Below are positions 18,455 to 27,861 of a DNA stretch of 64,000 nucleotides, one piece after another. The notes under the pieces are model-generated. The model was not told the origin of the DNA and made no database searches. It saw only the letters and a list, made by a program, of their open reading frames with translations. How positions within the stretch are numbered: position 1 is the stretch's first letter; every line of letters begins with the position of its first letter. A program made the translations under genes and the position numbers. The DNA is from Gelidibacter salicanalis (GTDB taxonomy: Bacteria; Bacteroidota; Bacteroidia; Flavobacteriales; Flavobacteriaceae). The stretch is from assembly GCF_007997285.1 (NCBI RefSeq), contig NZ_VORX01000008.1:1-64000 (forward strand), in the 5' to 3' direction.

Positions 18455-19780
18455 TGTCAGTTCGAGTGATTTTTGAGGGACGAAAAAATCGTATCGAGAA
18501 CCGTTTAAAAAGCGCCATAGATTCTCGATACAAATTCCACTCATTTCAATCGTGCAATTCACTCGAATTGACAACCAATAAGCCCTGTCAGTTCGAGTGA
18601 TTTTTGAGGGACGAAAAAAATCGTATCGAGAACCCTTCGATAAGCGAGAATCGTTTAAAAATCGCAATAGATTCTCGATACAAATTCCACTCATTTCAAT
18701 CGTGCAATTCACTCGAATTGACAACCAACACGCACTGTCAGTCCGAGTGATTTTTGAGGGACGAAAAAATCGTATCGAGAACCGTTTAAAAAGTGCATTA
18801 GATTCTCGATACAAATTCCACTCATTTCAATCGTGCAATTCACTCGAATTGACAACCAATAAGCCCTGTCAGTTCGAGTGATTTTTGAGGGACGAAAAAA
18901 ATCGTATCGAGAACCCTTCGATAAGCGAGAATCGTTTAAAAATCGCAATAGATTCTCGATACAAATTCCACTCATTTCAATCGTGCAATTCACTCGAATT
19001 GACAACCATTAAGCACTGTCAGTTCGAGTGATTTTTGACGGACGAAAAAATCGTATCGAGAACCGTTTAAAAAGCGCCATAGATTCTCGATACAAATTCC
19101 ACTCATTTCAATCGTGAAATTCACTCGAATTGACAACCAACACGCACTGTCAGTCCGAGTGATTTTTGAGGGACGAAAAAATCGTATCGAGAACCGTTTA
19201 AAAAGCGCAATAGATTCTCGATACAAATTCCACTCATTTCAATCGTGCAATTCACTCGAATTGACAACGGATTCGCACTGTCTGTTCGAGTGATTTTTGA
19301 GGGATGAAAAAAATCGTATCGAGAACCCTGCGATAAGCGAGAATCGTTTAAAAATCGCAATAGATTCTCGATACAAATTCCACTCATTTCAATCGTGCAA
19401 TTCACTCGAATTGACAACAGATTCGCACTGTCTGTTCGAGTGATTTTTGAGGGACGAGAAAATCGTATCGAGAACCGTTTAAAAAGCGGAATAGATTCTC
19501 GATACAAATTCCATTCATTTCAATCGTGGAATTCACTCGAATTGACAACGGATTCGCCCTGTCAGTTCGAGTGATTTTTGAGGGACGAGAAAATCGTATC
19601 GAGAACCGTTTAAAAAGTGCATTAGATTCTCGATACAAATTCCATTCATTGCAATCGTGGAATTCACTCGAATTGACAACCAGTAAGCCCTGTCAGTTCG
19701 AATGATTTTTGAGGTACGAAAAAATCGTATCGAGAACTCGATACAAATTCCACTCATTTCAATCGTGCAATTCACTCGAA
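18455..19780. repeat. Array of ten palindromic 119/138-bp repeat units
   Basis: Units are at 18455-18573, 18586-18723, 18736-18854, 18867-19004, 19017-19135, 19148-19266, 19279-19416, 19429-19547, 19560-19678 and 19691-19780. Lengths are 119, 138, 119, 138, 119, 119, 138, 119, 119 and a truncated 90 bp. Every gap is exactly 12 bp. Each full unit starts TGTCAGTTCGAGTGA and ends with its near-complement TCACTCGAATTGACA (one G-T pair). It also has an inner pair GTATCGAGAA/TTCTCGATAC, so it folds as a two-tier hairpin. Long units carry 19 extra bases (with CTTCGATAAGCGAGAA) in the central loop. Units 1-2 and 3-4 are copies of a 281-bp dimer. The array lies between convergent genes. Open frames across it are repeat translations, not genes. 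Confidence 0.95.
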
Positions 19781-19831
19781 AAGTTAGAGATAGTGATCGA
19801 GAAAATAGAAAGTTTAATGTTCATTTAAAAT

Positions 19832-20200
19832 TTAAGCATGAATAGAGGCTTCCGCCCAATCCTTAGCATCTTGAAAATCATCAAAGATTTTAAAAGGTTT
19901 ATTAAAAAACAGCATTTCAACTTCTGCATTTGCCTTGGCTTTATAATCTTTTGAGACCACCACAAAAACTCGAAGATTTTTGATTTTTGAAGTTTCCAAA
20001 TAGATGGAGGGGTCTACGGCGTAGGAATTGACGCGATGGGTGATATACACAAATTCTCTGTGACGGAAATAGGTATCTACAATGTTTATCAAGATTGTAT
20101 TGTGTTTTGGCATCACCGTAACGCCTTCATTAATCATCACAACGACATAATCTTCATAAATCTCAATGTCACAAAAATCGAATTTTAATAAATCAATCAT
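19832..20200 (-). CDS. Conserved-type small cytosolic protein, STAS/SpoIIAA-like fold (tentative)
   Basis: A 122-residue protein without signal peptide or membrane segment. Strands and helices alternate (YEDYVVVMIN, NTILINIVDTYF, FVYITHR, LRVFVVVSKDY), which resembles small STAS/SEC14-like proteins of Bacteroidota. I see no catalytic motif. It lies between the repeat array and the clpC terminator and appears to be transcribed alone. The fold is inferred from the pattern, and the function is unknown. Confidence 0.6.
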   Translation of the reverse strand: MIDLLKFDFCDIEIYEDYVVVMINEGVTVMPKHNTILINIVDTYFRHREFVYITHRVNSYAVDPSIYLETSKIKNLRVFVVVSKDYKAKANAEVEMLFFNKPFKIFDDFQDAKDWAEASIHA

Positions 20201-20231
20201 ACCTAAAGTTACTCATTAACTAAATTAAAAC

Positions 20232-20268
20232 AAAAAAAAAGCATCTATATTACTTACAGATGCTTTTT
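20232..20268 (-). terminator. clpC terminator
   Basis: AAAAAGCATCT and AGATGCTTTTT form an 11-bp stem with an 11-base loop. On the minus strand nine T follow. It lies 20 bp past the clpC stop. Confidence 0.9.
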
Positions 20269-20287
20269 AGTGCCAATTTAAAATCTA

Positions 20288-22837
20288 TTAAGATTTCGTT
20301 TCTTTCTCTGGTTTTTCTATAGCAATCACCAGCTCGTTTGTTGTAGCGTCCAAATCCATAGTGATGGTATCACCTTCATTAATATGAGCAGTAATGATCT
20401 CTTCTGCCAAGGTATCTTCAACATATTTCTGAATGGCCCGCTTTAAAGGACGTGCCCCGTATTGTTTGTCAAAGCCTTTTTCTGCAATATAATCTTTAGC
20501 TGCCGGGGTCAATTTAAGCGCGTATCCTAAATCTTTAATACGAAGGATCAATTGCTCCAACTCAATGTCAATAATCTTATCAATATCTTCTTTTTCTAAA
20601 GCATTAAAAACCATGACGTCATCAATACGGTTTAAAAACTCAGGAGCAAATGCTTTTTTAAGCGCATTTTCAATAATGCTTCTCGAGTTGTCACTAGCTT
20701 GAGCCGCTTTAGCCGCCGTACCAAAACCAACACCTTGTCCGAAATCTTTCAATTTACGAGCCCCAATGTTAGAAGTCATAATGATGATTGTATTTCTAAA
20801 ATCGATCTTACGGCCTAAACTGTCTGTCAAATACCCATCGTCCAATACCTGGAGCAACATATTAAAGACATCAGGATGTGCTTTTTCAATCTCATCCAAT
20901 AAGACCACGGCATATGGTTTGCGTCTTATTTTCTCGGTTAATTGTCCGCCTTCTTCATATCCTACGTATCCAGGAGGTGCACCAACCAATCTTGAAATGG
21001 CAAATTTCTCCATATACTCACTCATATCGATACGGATCAAGGCATCATCGCTATCAAAAAGTTGTCGCGCCAATACTTTTGCCAACTGCGTTTTACCAAC
21101 ACCAGTTTGTCCCAAAAATATAAATGACCCAATGGGCTTGTTAGGATCCTTAAGTCCGGCTCGGTTACGCTGAATAGCCTTAACCACTTTGGCAACGGCC
21201 TCATCTTGGCCAATTACTTTGCCTTTGATAAGCTCAGGAAGTTTTGCCAATTTGTTGCTTTCAGTTTGTGCAATTCTGTTAACCGGAATGCCAGTCATCA
21301 TAGAAACGACGTCCGCAACATTATCTTCAGTTACAATTTCTTTATGAAGCTTGGTTTCTTCTTCCCATTTTTCTTGGGCAGTCGCCAATTCTTTTTCTAT
21401 GCGTTTTTCATCATCACGCAATTTGGCAGCTTCTTCATACTTCTGCTTTTTCACCACGCTGTTTTTCGTTTCCTTAACGTCTTCAAGCTGTTTTTCAAGC
21501 TCTAAAATCTTTTTAGGCACGTCAATATTGGTAATATGCACGCGTGATCCAGCTTCGTCTAATGCATCAATAGCTTTGTCCGGAAGGAACCGCTCGGTCA
21601 TATAGCGATTGGTCAATTTTACACAAGCCTCAATAGCTTCCTGTGTATACTGCACATTATGGTGCTCTTCGTACTTACCCTTAATATTATTAAGTATTTC
21701 TATCGTTTCTTCAACCGTAGTAGGCTCAACAATAACCTTTTGAAAACGACGCTCTAACGCACCATCTTTTTCAATATATTGTCTGTACTCATCCAAAGTG
21801 GTGGCACCAATACATTGAATTTCGCCTCTGGCCAATGCGGGTTTAAACATATTGGACGCATCCAAACTTCCCGTGGCGCCACCAGCACCAACAATGGTAT
21901 GGATCTCATCAATAAAAAGAATAATATCATCATTCTTTTCCAACTCGTTCATCACCGCTTTCATGCGTTCTTCAAACTGTCCTCTATACTTGGTTCCGGC
22001 AACTAAACTTGCCAAATCCAAAGTAACCACCCGTTTGTTGAACAGGATTCTGGACACTTTACGTTTGATAATTCTAAGCGCTAACCCTTCTGCAATTGCC
22101 GATTTACCAACACCAGGTTCGCCAATTAACAATGGGTTATTCTTTTTACGTCGGCTCAAAATTTGTGAGACGCGTTGTATTTCCTTTTCTCGCCCTACAA
22201 CAGGGTCAAGCTTCCCTTCTTCGGCCATAACTGTTAAATCACGACCAAAATTATCTAAAACAGGTGTTTTTGATTTCTTTGCACCCTTAGCGGTGGATTG
22301 ACTGAACGGATTTTGCTTGGTAGCATCATCTTCATTCATATCATCATCAGAAAACGACTCAGCCTTAGGGGACTCTGTGTAGTCATCATTGTTAGTTATC
22401 ATAGATTTGAATTGTTCTTTTACGTTATCATAATCTACCTTAAGCTTATTTAAAAGTTTTGTGGTAGGATCATTTTCATTTCTTAAGATGCACAGTAATA
22501 AATGTGCGGTATTAATAGCGGTGCTCTGGAATAACTTTGCTTCTAAAAAGGTTGTTTTAAGGGCACGCTCAGCTTGCCTGGTGAGGTGCAAGTTTTTCTT
22601 TTCATTTGAAATAGCGGTGTTGCTAAGATTTGCCGGACTTAAGATTTCCACTTTACGACGCAAATGGTTTAAATCAATTTCAAGTGCACTCAATATATCA
22701 ATAGCTTTGCCATTGCCATCTCTTAACAATCCGAGCATTAAATGTTCTGTTCCAATAAAGTCATGGCCAAGCCTTAAAGCTTCTTCTTTGCTGTAGGCTA
22801 TAACGTCCTTAACTCTTGGGGAAAAATTATCATCCAT
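20288..22837 (-). CDS. clpC: ATP-dependent Clp protease ATP-binding subunit ClpC
   Basis: This 849-residue AAA+ unfoldase has two Clp_N repeats (about 1-145) and a first AAA domain with Walker A GEPGVGKS (239-246). A UVR-type coiled middle segment (KYEEAAKLRDDEKRIEKEL) follows. The second AAA domain has Walker A GQTGVGKT (about 575-582). A VGFG loop near residue 710 corresponds to the ClpP-docking tripeptide loop. The UVR middle region identifies ClpC rather than ClpA or ClpB. It should feed proteins to ClpP, which is encoded outside this window. Divergent from gyrA with about 260 bp between them. Confidence 0.97.
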   Translation of the reverse strand: MDDNFSPRVKDVIAYSKEEALRLGHDFIGTEHLMLGLLRDGNGKAIDILSALEIDLNHLRRKVEILSPANLSNTAISNEKKNLHLTRQAERALKTTFLEAKLFQSTAINTAHLLLCILRNENDPTTKLLNKLKVDYDNVKEQFKSMITNNDDYTESPKAESFSDDDMNEDDATKQNPFSQSTAKGAKKSKTPVLDNFGRDLTVMAEEGKLDPVVGREKEIQRVSQILSRRKKNNPLLIGEPGVGKSAIAEGLALRIIKRKVSRILFNKRVVTLDLASLVAGTKYRGQFEERMKAVMNELEKNDDIILFIDEIHTIVGAGGATGSLDASNMFKPALARGEIQCIGATTLDEYRQYIEKDGALERRFQKVIVEPTTVEETIEILNNIKGKYEEHHNVQYTQEAIEACVKLTNRYMTERFLPDKAIDALDEAGSRVHITNIDVPKKILELEKQLEDVKETKNSVVKKQKYEEAAKLRDDEKRIEKELATAQEKWEEETKLHKEIVTEDNVADVVSMMTGIPVNRIAQTESNKLAKLPELIKGKVIGQDEAVAKVVKAIQRNRAGLKDPNKPIGSFIFLGQTGVGKTQLAKVLARQLFDSDDALIRIDMSEYMEKFAISRLVGAPPGYVGYEEGGQLTEKIRRKPYAVVLLDEIEKAHPDVFNMLLQVLDDGYLTDSLGRKIDFRNTIIIMTSNIGARKLKDFGQGVGFGTAAKAAQASDNSRSIIENALKKAFAPEFLNRIDDVMVFNALEKEDIDKIIDIELEQLILRIKDLGYALKLTPAAKDYIAEKGFDKQYGARPLKRAIQKYVEDTLAEEIITAHINEGDTITMDLDATTNELVIAIEKPEKETKS

Positions 22838-23094
22838 AGTAAAATCCTTTCTGCATTAAAAATAGTGAAATCAACCGTATTAGGGCAAAAACTATTCCTT
22901 AAATGTTTATAGTTGCTAAGTGACAAAAAAAACTTCACAATTTCAAAACATTTAACGAGATACTTATCAAATATAAAAGATACGCATTTGTTAATAAAAA
23001 ACACCAAAAAACCGGTATTAAAGTGGCGTTATAACTCATGAAATGGTTATCTTAGCACGATTTGAAAACCTAGAAAAATCTAATTAAATTATAT

Positions 23095-25659
23095 ATGGCA
23101 GAAGGAGAGAAATTGATTCCTATCAACATTGAAGATGAAATGAAATCGGCCTACATTGATTACTCAATGTCGGTCATTGTGTCACGTGCGTTACCGGATG
23201 TTAGAGATGGACTAAAACCTGTGCACAGGCGTGTACTTTTTGGCATGCATGAGCTGGGTGTAAGATCTAACACTGCGCACAAAAAGTCAGCTAGAATTGT
23301 TGGTGAGGTATTGGGTAAGTTCCATCCACACGGCGATACCTCCGTTTATGATGCGATGGTTCGTATGGCTCAAGAATGGAGTTTACGGTACATGTTAGTT
23401 GATGGACAGGGGAATTTTGGTTCAGTTGATGGTGATAGTCCTGCAGCAATGCGTTATACAGAAGCACGTATGCGCAAGATTTCAGAAGACATGTTGGCAG
23501 ATATCGATAAGGAAACTGTAGATCATAAGCTTAATTTTGATGATACTTTACAAGAACCAACCGTTTTACCCACACGAATTCCCGGATTATTAGTCAATGG
23601 GGCTTCAGGAATTGCAGTTGGGATGGCTACAAATATGCCCCCTCACAATTTATCGGAAGTGGTTGACGGGATCATCGCCTATATTGATAATCATGATATT
23701 GAAATTGATGAACTGATTACGCACATTAAAGCTCCCGATTTTCCTACTGGTGGAACAATCTATGGTTATGATGGAGTGATTGAAGCTTTTAAAACTGGCC
23801 GCGGCAGAATTGTAGTGCGCGCAAAAGCAAGTTTTGAAGAAGTACAAGGAAAGGAGTCCATTGTTGTGACTGAAATTCCGTACCAAGTGAATAAAGCCGA
23901 TATGATCAAGAAAACGGCTGATTTGGTTAATGAAAAGAAAATTGATGGCATTTCAATGATTCGTGATGAATCAGACAGAAATGGAATGCGGATTGTTTAT
24001 GTGCTGAAACGCGATGCAATCCCTAACATCGTTTTAAATACCTTATACAAATACACCGCCTTACAATCGTCTTTTAGTGTGAACAATATTGCATTGGTCA
24101 ATGGCCGTCCGCAATTACTGAACCTAAAGGATATGATTCTTCACTTTGTGGAGCACAGACATGAAGTTGTGGTCAGAAGAACCACTTACGAACTTCGCAA
24201 AGCAGAAGAGCGCGCCCATATTTTGGAAGGTTTGATTATTGCTTCTGATAATATTGATGAAGTGATCGCTTTAATCCGTGCGTCTTCTAATGCGGATGAA
24301 GCTCGTGAAAAATTAATTGTACGTTTTGAACTTTCAGAACTCCAAGCAAAAGCCATTGTTGAGATGCGTCTGCGTCAATTAACGGGTCTGGAACAAGATA
24401 AACTGCGTTCAGAGTACGAAGAGTTGATGAAAACTATCGAAGATTTGAAAGATATTCTTGATAAGAAAGAACGTCGTATGCAAATCATTAAAGATGAATT
24501 GGCCGTTGTAAAAGATAAGTATGGTGATGAGCGTCGTTCTATAATTGAATATTCAGGTGGCGATTTGAGCATTGAGGACATGATTCCTGATGAGCAAGTA
24601 GTCATTACCATTTCACACGCTGGATACATTAAGCGGACATCTTTAACGGAATATAAAACTCAAAATAGAGGAGGCGTAGGACAAAAAGCATCTACCACCC
24701 GTAACGAAGATTTCTTGGAGCATTTATTTGTGGGTACAAACCATCAATACATGTTATTCTTTACCCAAAAAGGAAAATGTTTCTGGATGCGTGTGTACGA
24801 AATTCCAGAAGGTTCCAAAACGTCTAAAGGTAGAGCCATTCAAAACTTGATCAATATTGAACAAGATGATAAGGTAAAAGCTTTTATTTGTACACAAGAT
24901 CTTAAAAATGAAGAGTACATTAACAGCCACTACGTGATTATGGCTACTAAAAATGGTCAAGTTAAGAAAACCTCTTTAGAGCAATATTCTCGCCCGAGAA
25001 CAAATGGAATTAATGCCATTACTATTAAGGACGACGATATTTTACTAGAAGCTAAATTAACCACTGGAAACAGCCAGGTGATGTTAGCTCTTAAATCTGG
25101 TAAAGCCATCCGATTTGAAGAAGCTAAAACACGCCCTATGGGTAGAAATGCTTCCGGAGTTAGAGGAATTACCTTAGCGCATCCCAAAGATGAAGTCATA
25201 GGAATGGTAACTATTGAAAATCCGCAAGAAGAATCTGTATTGGTAGTTTCTGAAAATGGATACGGAAAGCGGACCTATATTGACGATCCGGAAGATGGGG
25301 AAGCAGTGTACAGGATTACCAACAGAGGTGGAAAAGGAGTGAAAACCATTTCTATTACTGAAAAGACTGGAAGTTTAGTCGCTATTAAATCCGTGAGTGA
25401 TGACAGTGATTTAATGATTATCAATAAATCAGGTATCGCAATTCGGATGGCGGTTGCCAACCTTAGGGTAATGGGCCGTGCTACACAAGGTGTGAAGTTA
25501 ATCAACTTAAAAGGAAATGATTCTATTGCTGCGGTTGCCAAAGTGATGAAAGATGAAGAAGATCCGTTAATTGAGGAAGCTCTAGGGGAAGCGCTTGAAA
25601 ACCAAGAGACTAACGAAAATGGCACAACTCTTGATAATACTGAAGACGATAATCAATAA
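23095..25659 (+). CDS. gyrA: DNA gyrase subunit A
   Basis: This 854-residue subunit has the catalytic Tyr121 in [10 protein letters not shown], and [13 protein letters not shown] forms the quinolone-region helix. The C-terminal beta-pinwheel repeats are clear ([18 protein letters not shown] and later copies). The GyrA box that wraps DNA reads QNRGGVG (523-529), not the E. coli QRRGGKG. The presence of a box and the roughly 850-residue length favour GyrA over ParC. The acidic tail (EDDNQ) is typical. A TPR gene follows after 28 bp, probably co-transcribed. Confidence 0.95.
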   Translation: MAEGEKLIPINIEDEMKSAYIDYSMSVIVSRALPDVRDGLKPVHRRVLFGMHELGVRSNTAHKKSARIVGEVLGKFHPHGDTSVYDAMVRMAQEWSLRYMLVDGQGNFGSVDGDSPAAMRYTEARMRKISEDMLADIDKETVDHKLNFDDTLQEPTVLPTRIPGLLVNGASGIAVGMATNMPPHNLSEVVDGIIAYIDNHDIEIDELITHIKAPDFPTGGTIYGYDGVIEAFKTGRGRIVVRAKASFEEVQGKESIVVTEIPYQVNKADMIKKTADLVNEKKIDGISMIRDESDRNGMRIVYVLKRDAIPNIVLNTLYKYTALQSSFSVNNIALVNGRPQLLNLKDMILHFVEHRHEVVVRRTTYELRKAEERAHILEGLIIASDNIDEVIALIRASSNADEAREKLIVRFELSELQAKAIVEMRLRQLTGLEQDKLRSEYEELMKTIEDLKDILDKKERRMQIIKDELAVVKDKYGDERRSIIEYSGGDLSIEDMIPDEQVVITISHAGYIKRTSLTEYKTQNRGGVGQKASTTRNEDFLEHLFVGTNHQYMLFFTQKGKCFWMRVYEIPEGSKTSKGRAIQNLINIEQDDKVKAFICTQDLKNEEYINSHYVIMATKNGQVKKTSLEQYSRPRTNGINAITIKDDDILLEAKLTTGNSQVMLALKSGKAIRFEEAKTRPMGRNASGVRGITLAHPKDEVIGMVTIENPQEESVLVVSENGYGKRTYIDDPEDGEAVYRITNRGGKGVKTISITEKTGSLVAIKSVSDDSDLMIINKSGIAIRMAVANLRVMGRATQGVKLINLKGNDSIAAVAKVMKDEEDPLIEEALGEALENQETNENGTTLDNTEDDNQ

Positions 25660-25687
25660 TTAATCCTTAATTTTTAAACAACTAAAA

Positions 25688-26959
25688 ATGAAAAAACAAG
25701 TCACAGTCGCTTTCGCAGTTTTAGTAGGCTCTTTAACTTTTGCACAAAAGAGTGAGCTAAAAGATGCTGAAAAAGCCATAAAGAAAAACAATTACGCAGA
25801 AGCTAAATCTGCAATTAACGCTGCAGAATCTTTAATTGGGAGTGCAGACGACAAAATGAAAGCTAATTTTTACTTTTTAAAAGGTCAGGCGCTATACGCT
25901 AACGGTGCCGGCTCTGAAGCTGACATGGACGCTGCTATAGAAAGTTTGAACATGGTAGAAAAAGTAGATGGCAGTAATAGCAAATATTCGGGTGAAGTTA
26001 ACGACATCAAACAAAAAATGCTTGAGTCTTTCTTAACCAAGGCCAATGGTGCTTTAGAAAAGAAAAATTTTGTTGCTTCTTCTAAAGGTTTTGAAAAAGC
26101 CTACAAAATGTCTACTAAAGACACGTTATATCTTTATTATGCAGCGGCGACCGCTGTAAATGGTGAAGATTATGACAATGCCTTAAAACATTACGAAGCA
26201 CTTAAGGATTTAGGCTATGTTGGTATTGAAACAGAATACGTTGCGGTAAATAAAGAAACGGGAGAAGAAGAAACTTTCCCAAGTAAAAGTTTAATGGACA
26301 TTTCTGTAAAGGCAGGAACTCATATTACACCTGCTACTAAGCAATCAGAATCTAAAAGAGCTGAGATTGTTAAGAACATCGCCTTAATCTATATGACCCG
26401 TGGTGATAATGAAAAAGCAGTAGCTGCAATGAAAGAAGCGCGTAAAGCTAATCCTGAAGATTCATCTTTGATTATTTCTGAAGCTAACATGCAATTGCAA
26501 ATGGGCAATAAGGAAGAATTCAAAAGCTTAATTGAAGAAGCTTTGGTGAGTGATCCTAACAATCCTGAATTGTTATTCAACTTAGGTATCGTTTCTGCTG
26601 AAGGTGGAGATGCTGAGTCGGCTAAAGGTTACTACGAAAAAGCCTTACAAATCAAACCTGATTATACGGACGTTCATAACAACATGGCTGTGTTAATCTT
26701 GGGACAAGAGCAAAAGCTTATTGAAGAAATGAATGCGCTTGGAAGTTCAGCGGCGGACAATAAAAAGTACGATGAATTGAAAGAGAATAGATCTGAATTG
26801 TATAAAGAAGCGATTCCTTACTTAGAAACGACTCTTAAATTACGACCAACAGATTTGCAAGCTGCTAAAACTTTGGTAAACATTTACAGTGCTTTAGGCG
26901 AAACTGAGAAAATGAAAGTAATGAAAACTAAAGTGGAAGCTTTAGAAAGTGGTCAATAA
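25688..26959 (+). CDS. Secreted tetratricopeptide-repeat protein
   Basis: A 423-residue protein with an N-terminal signal peptide cleaved near SLTFAQ. TPR-like helical repeats run through the mature part; the clearest are at about 35-100, 215-290 and 290-335 (NPELLFNLGIVSAEGGDAES, then ALQIKPDYTDVHNNMAVL). It is probably a periplasmic scaffold. It follows gyrA by 28 bp, an arrangement I recall from other Flavobacteriaceae, but no functional link to gyrase is known to me. Ends in a strong terminator. Confidence 0.9.
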   Translation: MKKQVTVAFAVLVGSLTFAQKSELKDAEKAIKKNNYAEAKSAINAAESLIGSADDKMKANFYFLKGQALYANGAGSEADMDAAIESLNMVEKVDGSNSKYSGEVNDIKQKMLESFLTKANGALEKKNFVASSKGFEKAYKMSTKDTLYLYYAAATAVNGEDYDNALKHYEALKDLGYVGIETEYVAVNKETGEEETFPSKSLMDISVKAGTHITPATKQSESKRAEIVKNIALIYMTRGDNEKAVAAMKEARKANPEDSSLIISEANMQLQMGNKEEFKSLIEEALVSDPNNPELLFNLGIVSAEGGDAESAKGYYEKALQIKPDYTDVHNNMAVLILGQEQKLIEEMNALGSSAADNKKYDELKENRSELYKEAIPYLETTLKLRPTDLQAAKTLVNIYSALGETEKMKVMKTKVEALESGQ

Positions 26960-26980
26960 GTACCCGCATTTCAATACATG

Positions 26981-27013
26981 AAAAAAGGCTATCCGAAATG
27001 GATAGCCTTTTTT
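26981..27013. terminator. Bidirectional terminator
   Basis: AAAAAAGGCTATCC and GGATAGCCTTTTTT form a 14-bp perfect stem with a 5-base loop between the convergent TPR and NlpC/P60-like genes. Confidence 0.93.
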
Positions 27014-27762
27014 TATATGATTTTTTTAATCACCCTGAGCTTATGAGTATGCATTTTAGTATCTACATTATAAATCCCTGAATGATCGAGTCGGTCTATA
27101 CGCACTTTGCCGTAGGCGTGAATAATATAATTGTCCGGCATGATGATGCCTACATGAATGATTTGGCCTTCGTTATTATCAAAAAACGCTAAATCGCCAA
27201 TGTCACTTTCTTCGATAAAACTTAAAGCTTCTCCTTGTTTAGCCTGTTGTTGAACAGTACGCGCTAGGGGATAGCCATTCAACTTATACACCATTTGCGT
27301 AAAACCGGCCGCATCGATACCGAATGGCGTTTTGCCACCCCACAAATACGGCGCATTTCGGTATAAAAATGCCGTATCTATAATTCTAGACTTTGACTGC
27401 CGTCCTTCAATGGCATGGCCATCAAAGCTGTGGTTTAGATAAGTAAGAGGTGCCAAGGAAGACCCTAACGGAATGGTGATTAACTGATTTTGGCTGTCCT
27501 GAACAAATTCAAGCAAGTCAGCAGATAATCTTGTTGGAGCAGTATTTAAAGTGTCATAATCTGCTTCTGAAATGGCCACATATTGGTTATTATCAATCCA
27601 CCCTTCAAATTTATCATCGGTTAAGCGAATTTTGCTCCATTTTTTGCGTCGTTCAATCACTTTAAACAGTTCACCGTAGAGAACTTGAGAAAGTAACTCA
27701 GTAGTATCAGCAGGTTCAATTCTTAAAGGGACGATGCTTAAATTGGCAATTCCGTATGACAT
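27013..27762 (-). CDS. NlpC/P60-fold protein lacking the catalytic cysteine
   Basis: A 249-residue protein with an SH3-like N-terminal part (about 10-65) and a C-terminal NlpC/P60 domain (about 125-245). The family active-site motif DCSGF reads DAAGF: Asp150, Ala151, Ala152. The codons GCG GCC differ at several bases from any Cys-Ser pair, so a single sequencing error cannot explain it. His203 in HVGI and His215 are kept. No signal peptide is evident. Active relatives cut peptidoglycan stem peptides; this copy is probably a non-catalytic binding protein. It is monocistronic, with the thiolase gene 100 bp upstream. Confidence 0.85.
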   Translation of the reverse strand: MSYGIANLSIVPLRIEPADTTELLSQVLYGELFKVIERRKKWSKIRLTDDKFEGWIDNNQYVAISEADYDTLNTAPTRLSADLLEFVQDSQNQLITIPLGSSLAPLTYLNHSFDGHAIEGRQSKSRIIDTAFLYRNAPYLWGGKTPFGIDAAGFTQMVYKLNGYPLARTVQQQAKQGEALSFIEESDIGDLAFFDNNEGQIIHVGIIMPDNYIIHAYGKVRIDRLDHSGIYNVDTKMHTHKLRVIKKII

Positions 27763-27861
27763 AAAGGTGAAAAGGTCTATGGACTATTTTTAGGATTTAT
27801 GGGATCTTAAAAATCTGAAATTATAACTGGATTAAACAAAATTAGGGGTTATGAAATCCGT

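Noticed and set aside
18362-19775. Several minus- and plus-strand open frames of 78-150 codons in the repeat array
   Set aside because: They are the same repeat unit translated over and over, start and stop at repeat boundaries, and occur on both strands. The DNA-level palindromes explain them.
18455-19780. CRISPR array
   Set aside because: Repeats of 119-138 bp are far too long, the 12-bp gaps are too short and nearly identical to each other, and no cas gene is present.
21206-22301. Plus-strand open frames inside clpC
   Set aside because: They are antisense to a complete, motif-rich clpC frame and have no features of their own.
23650-25625. Minus-strand open frames inside gyrA
   Set aside because: Shadows of the gyrA frame; low-complexity translations.
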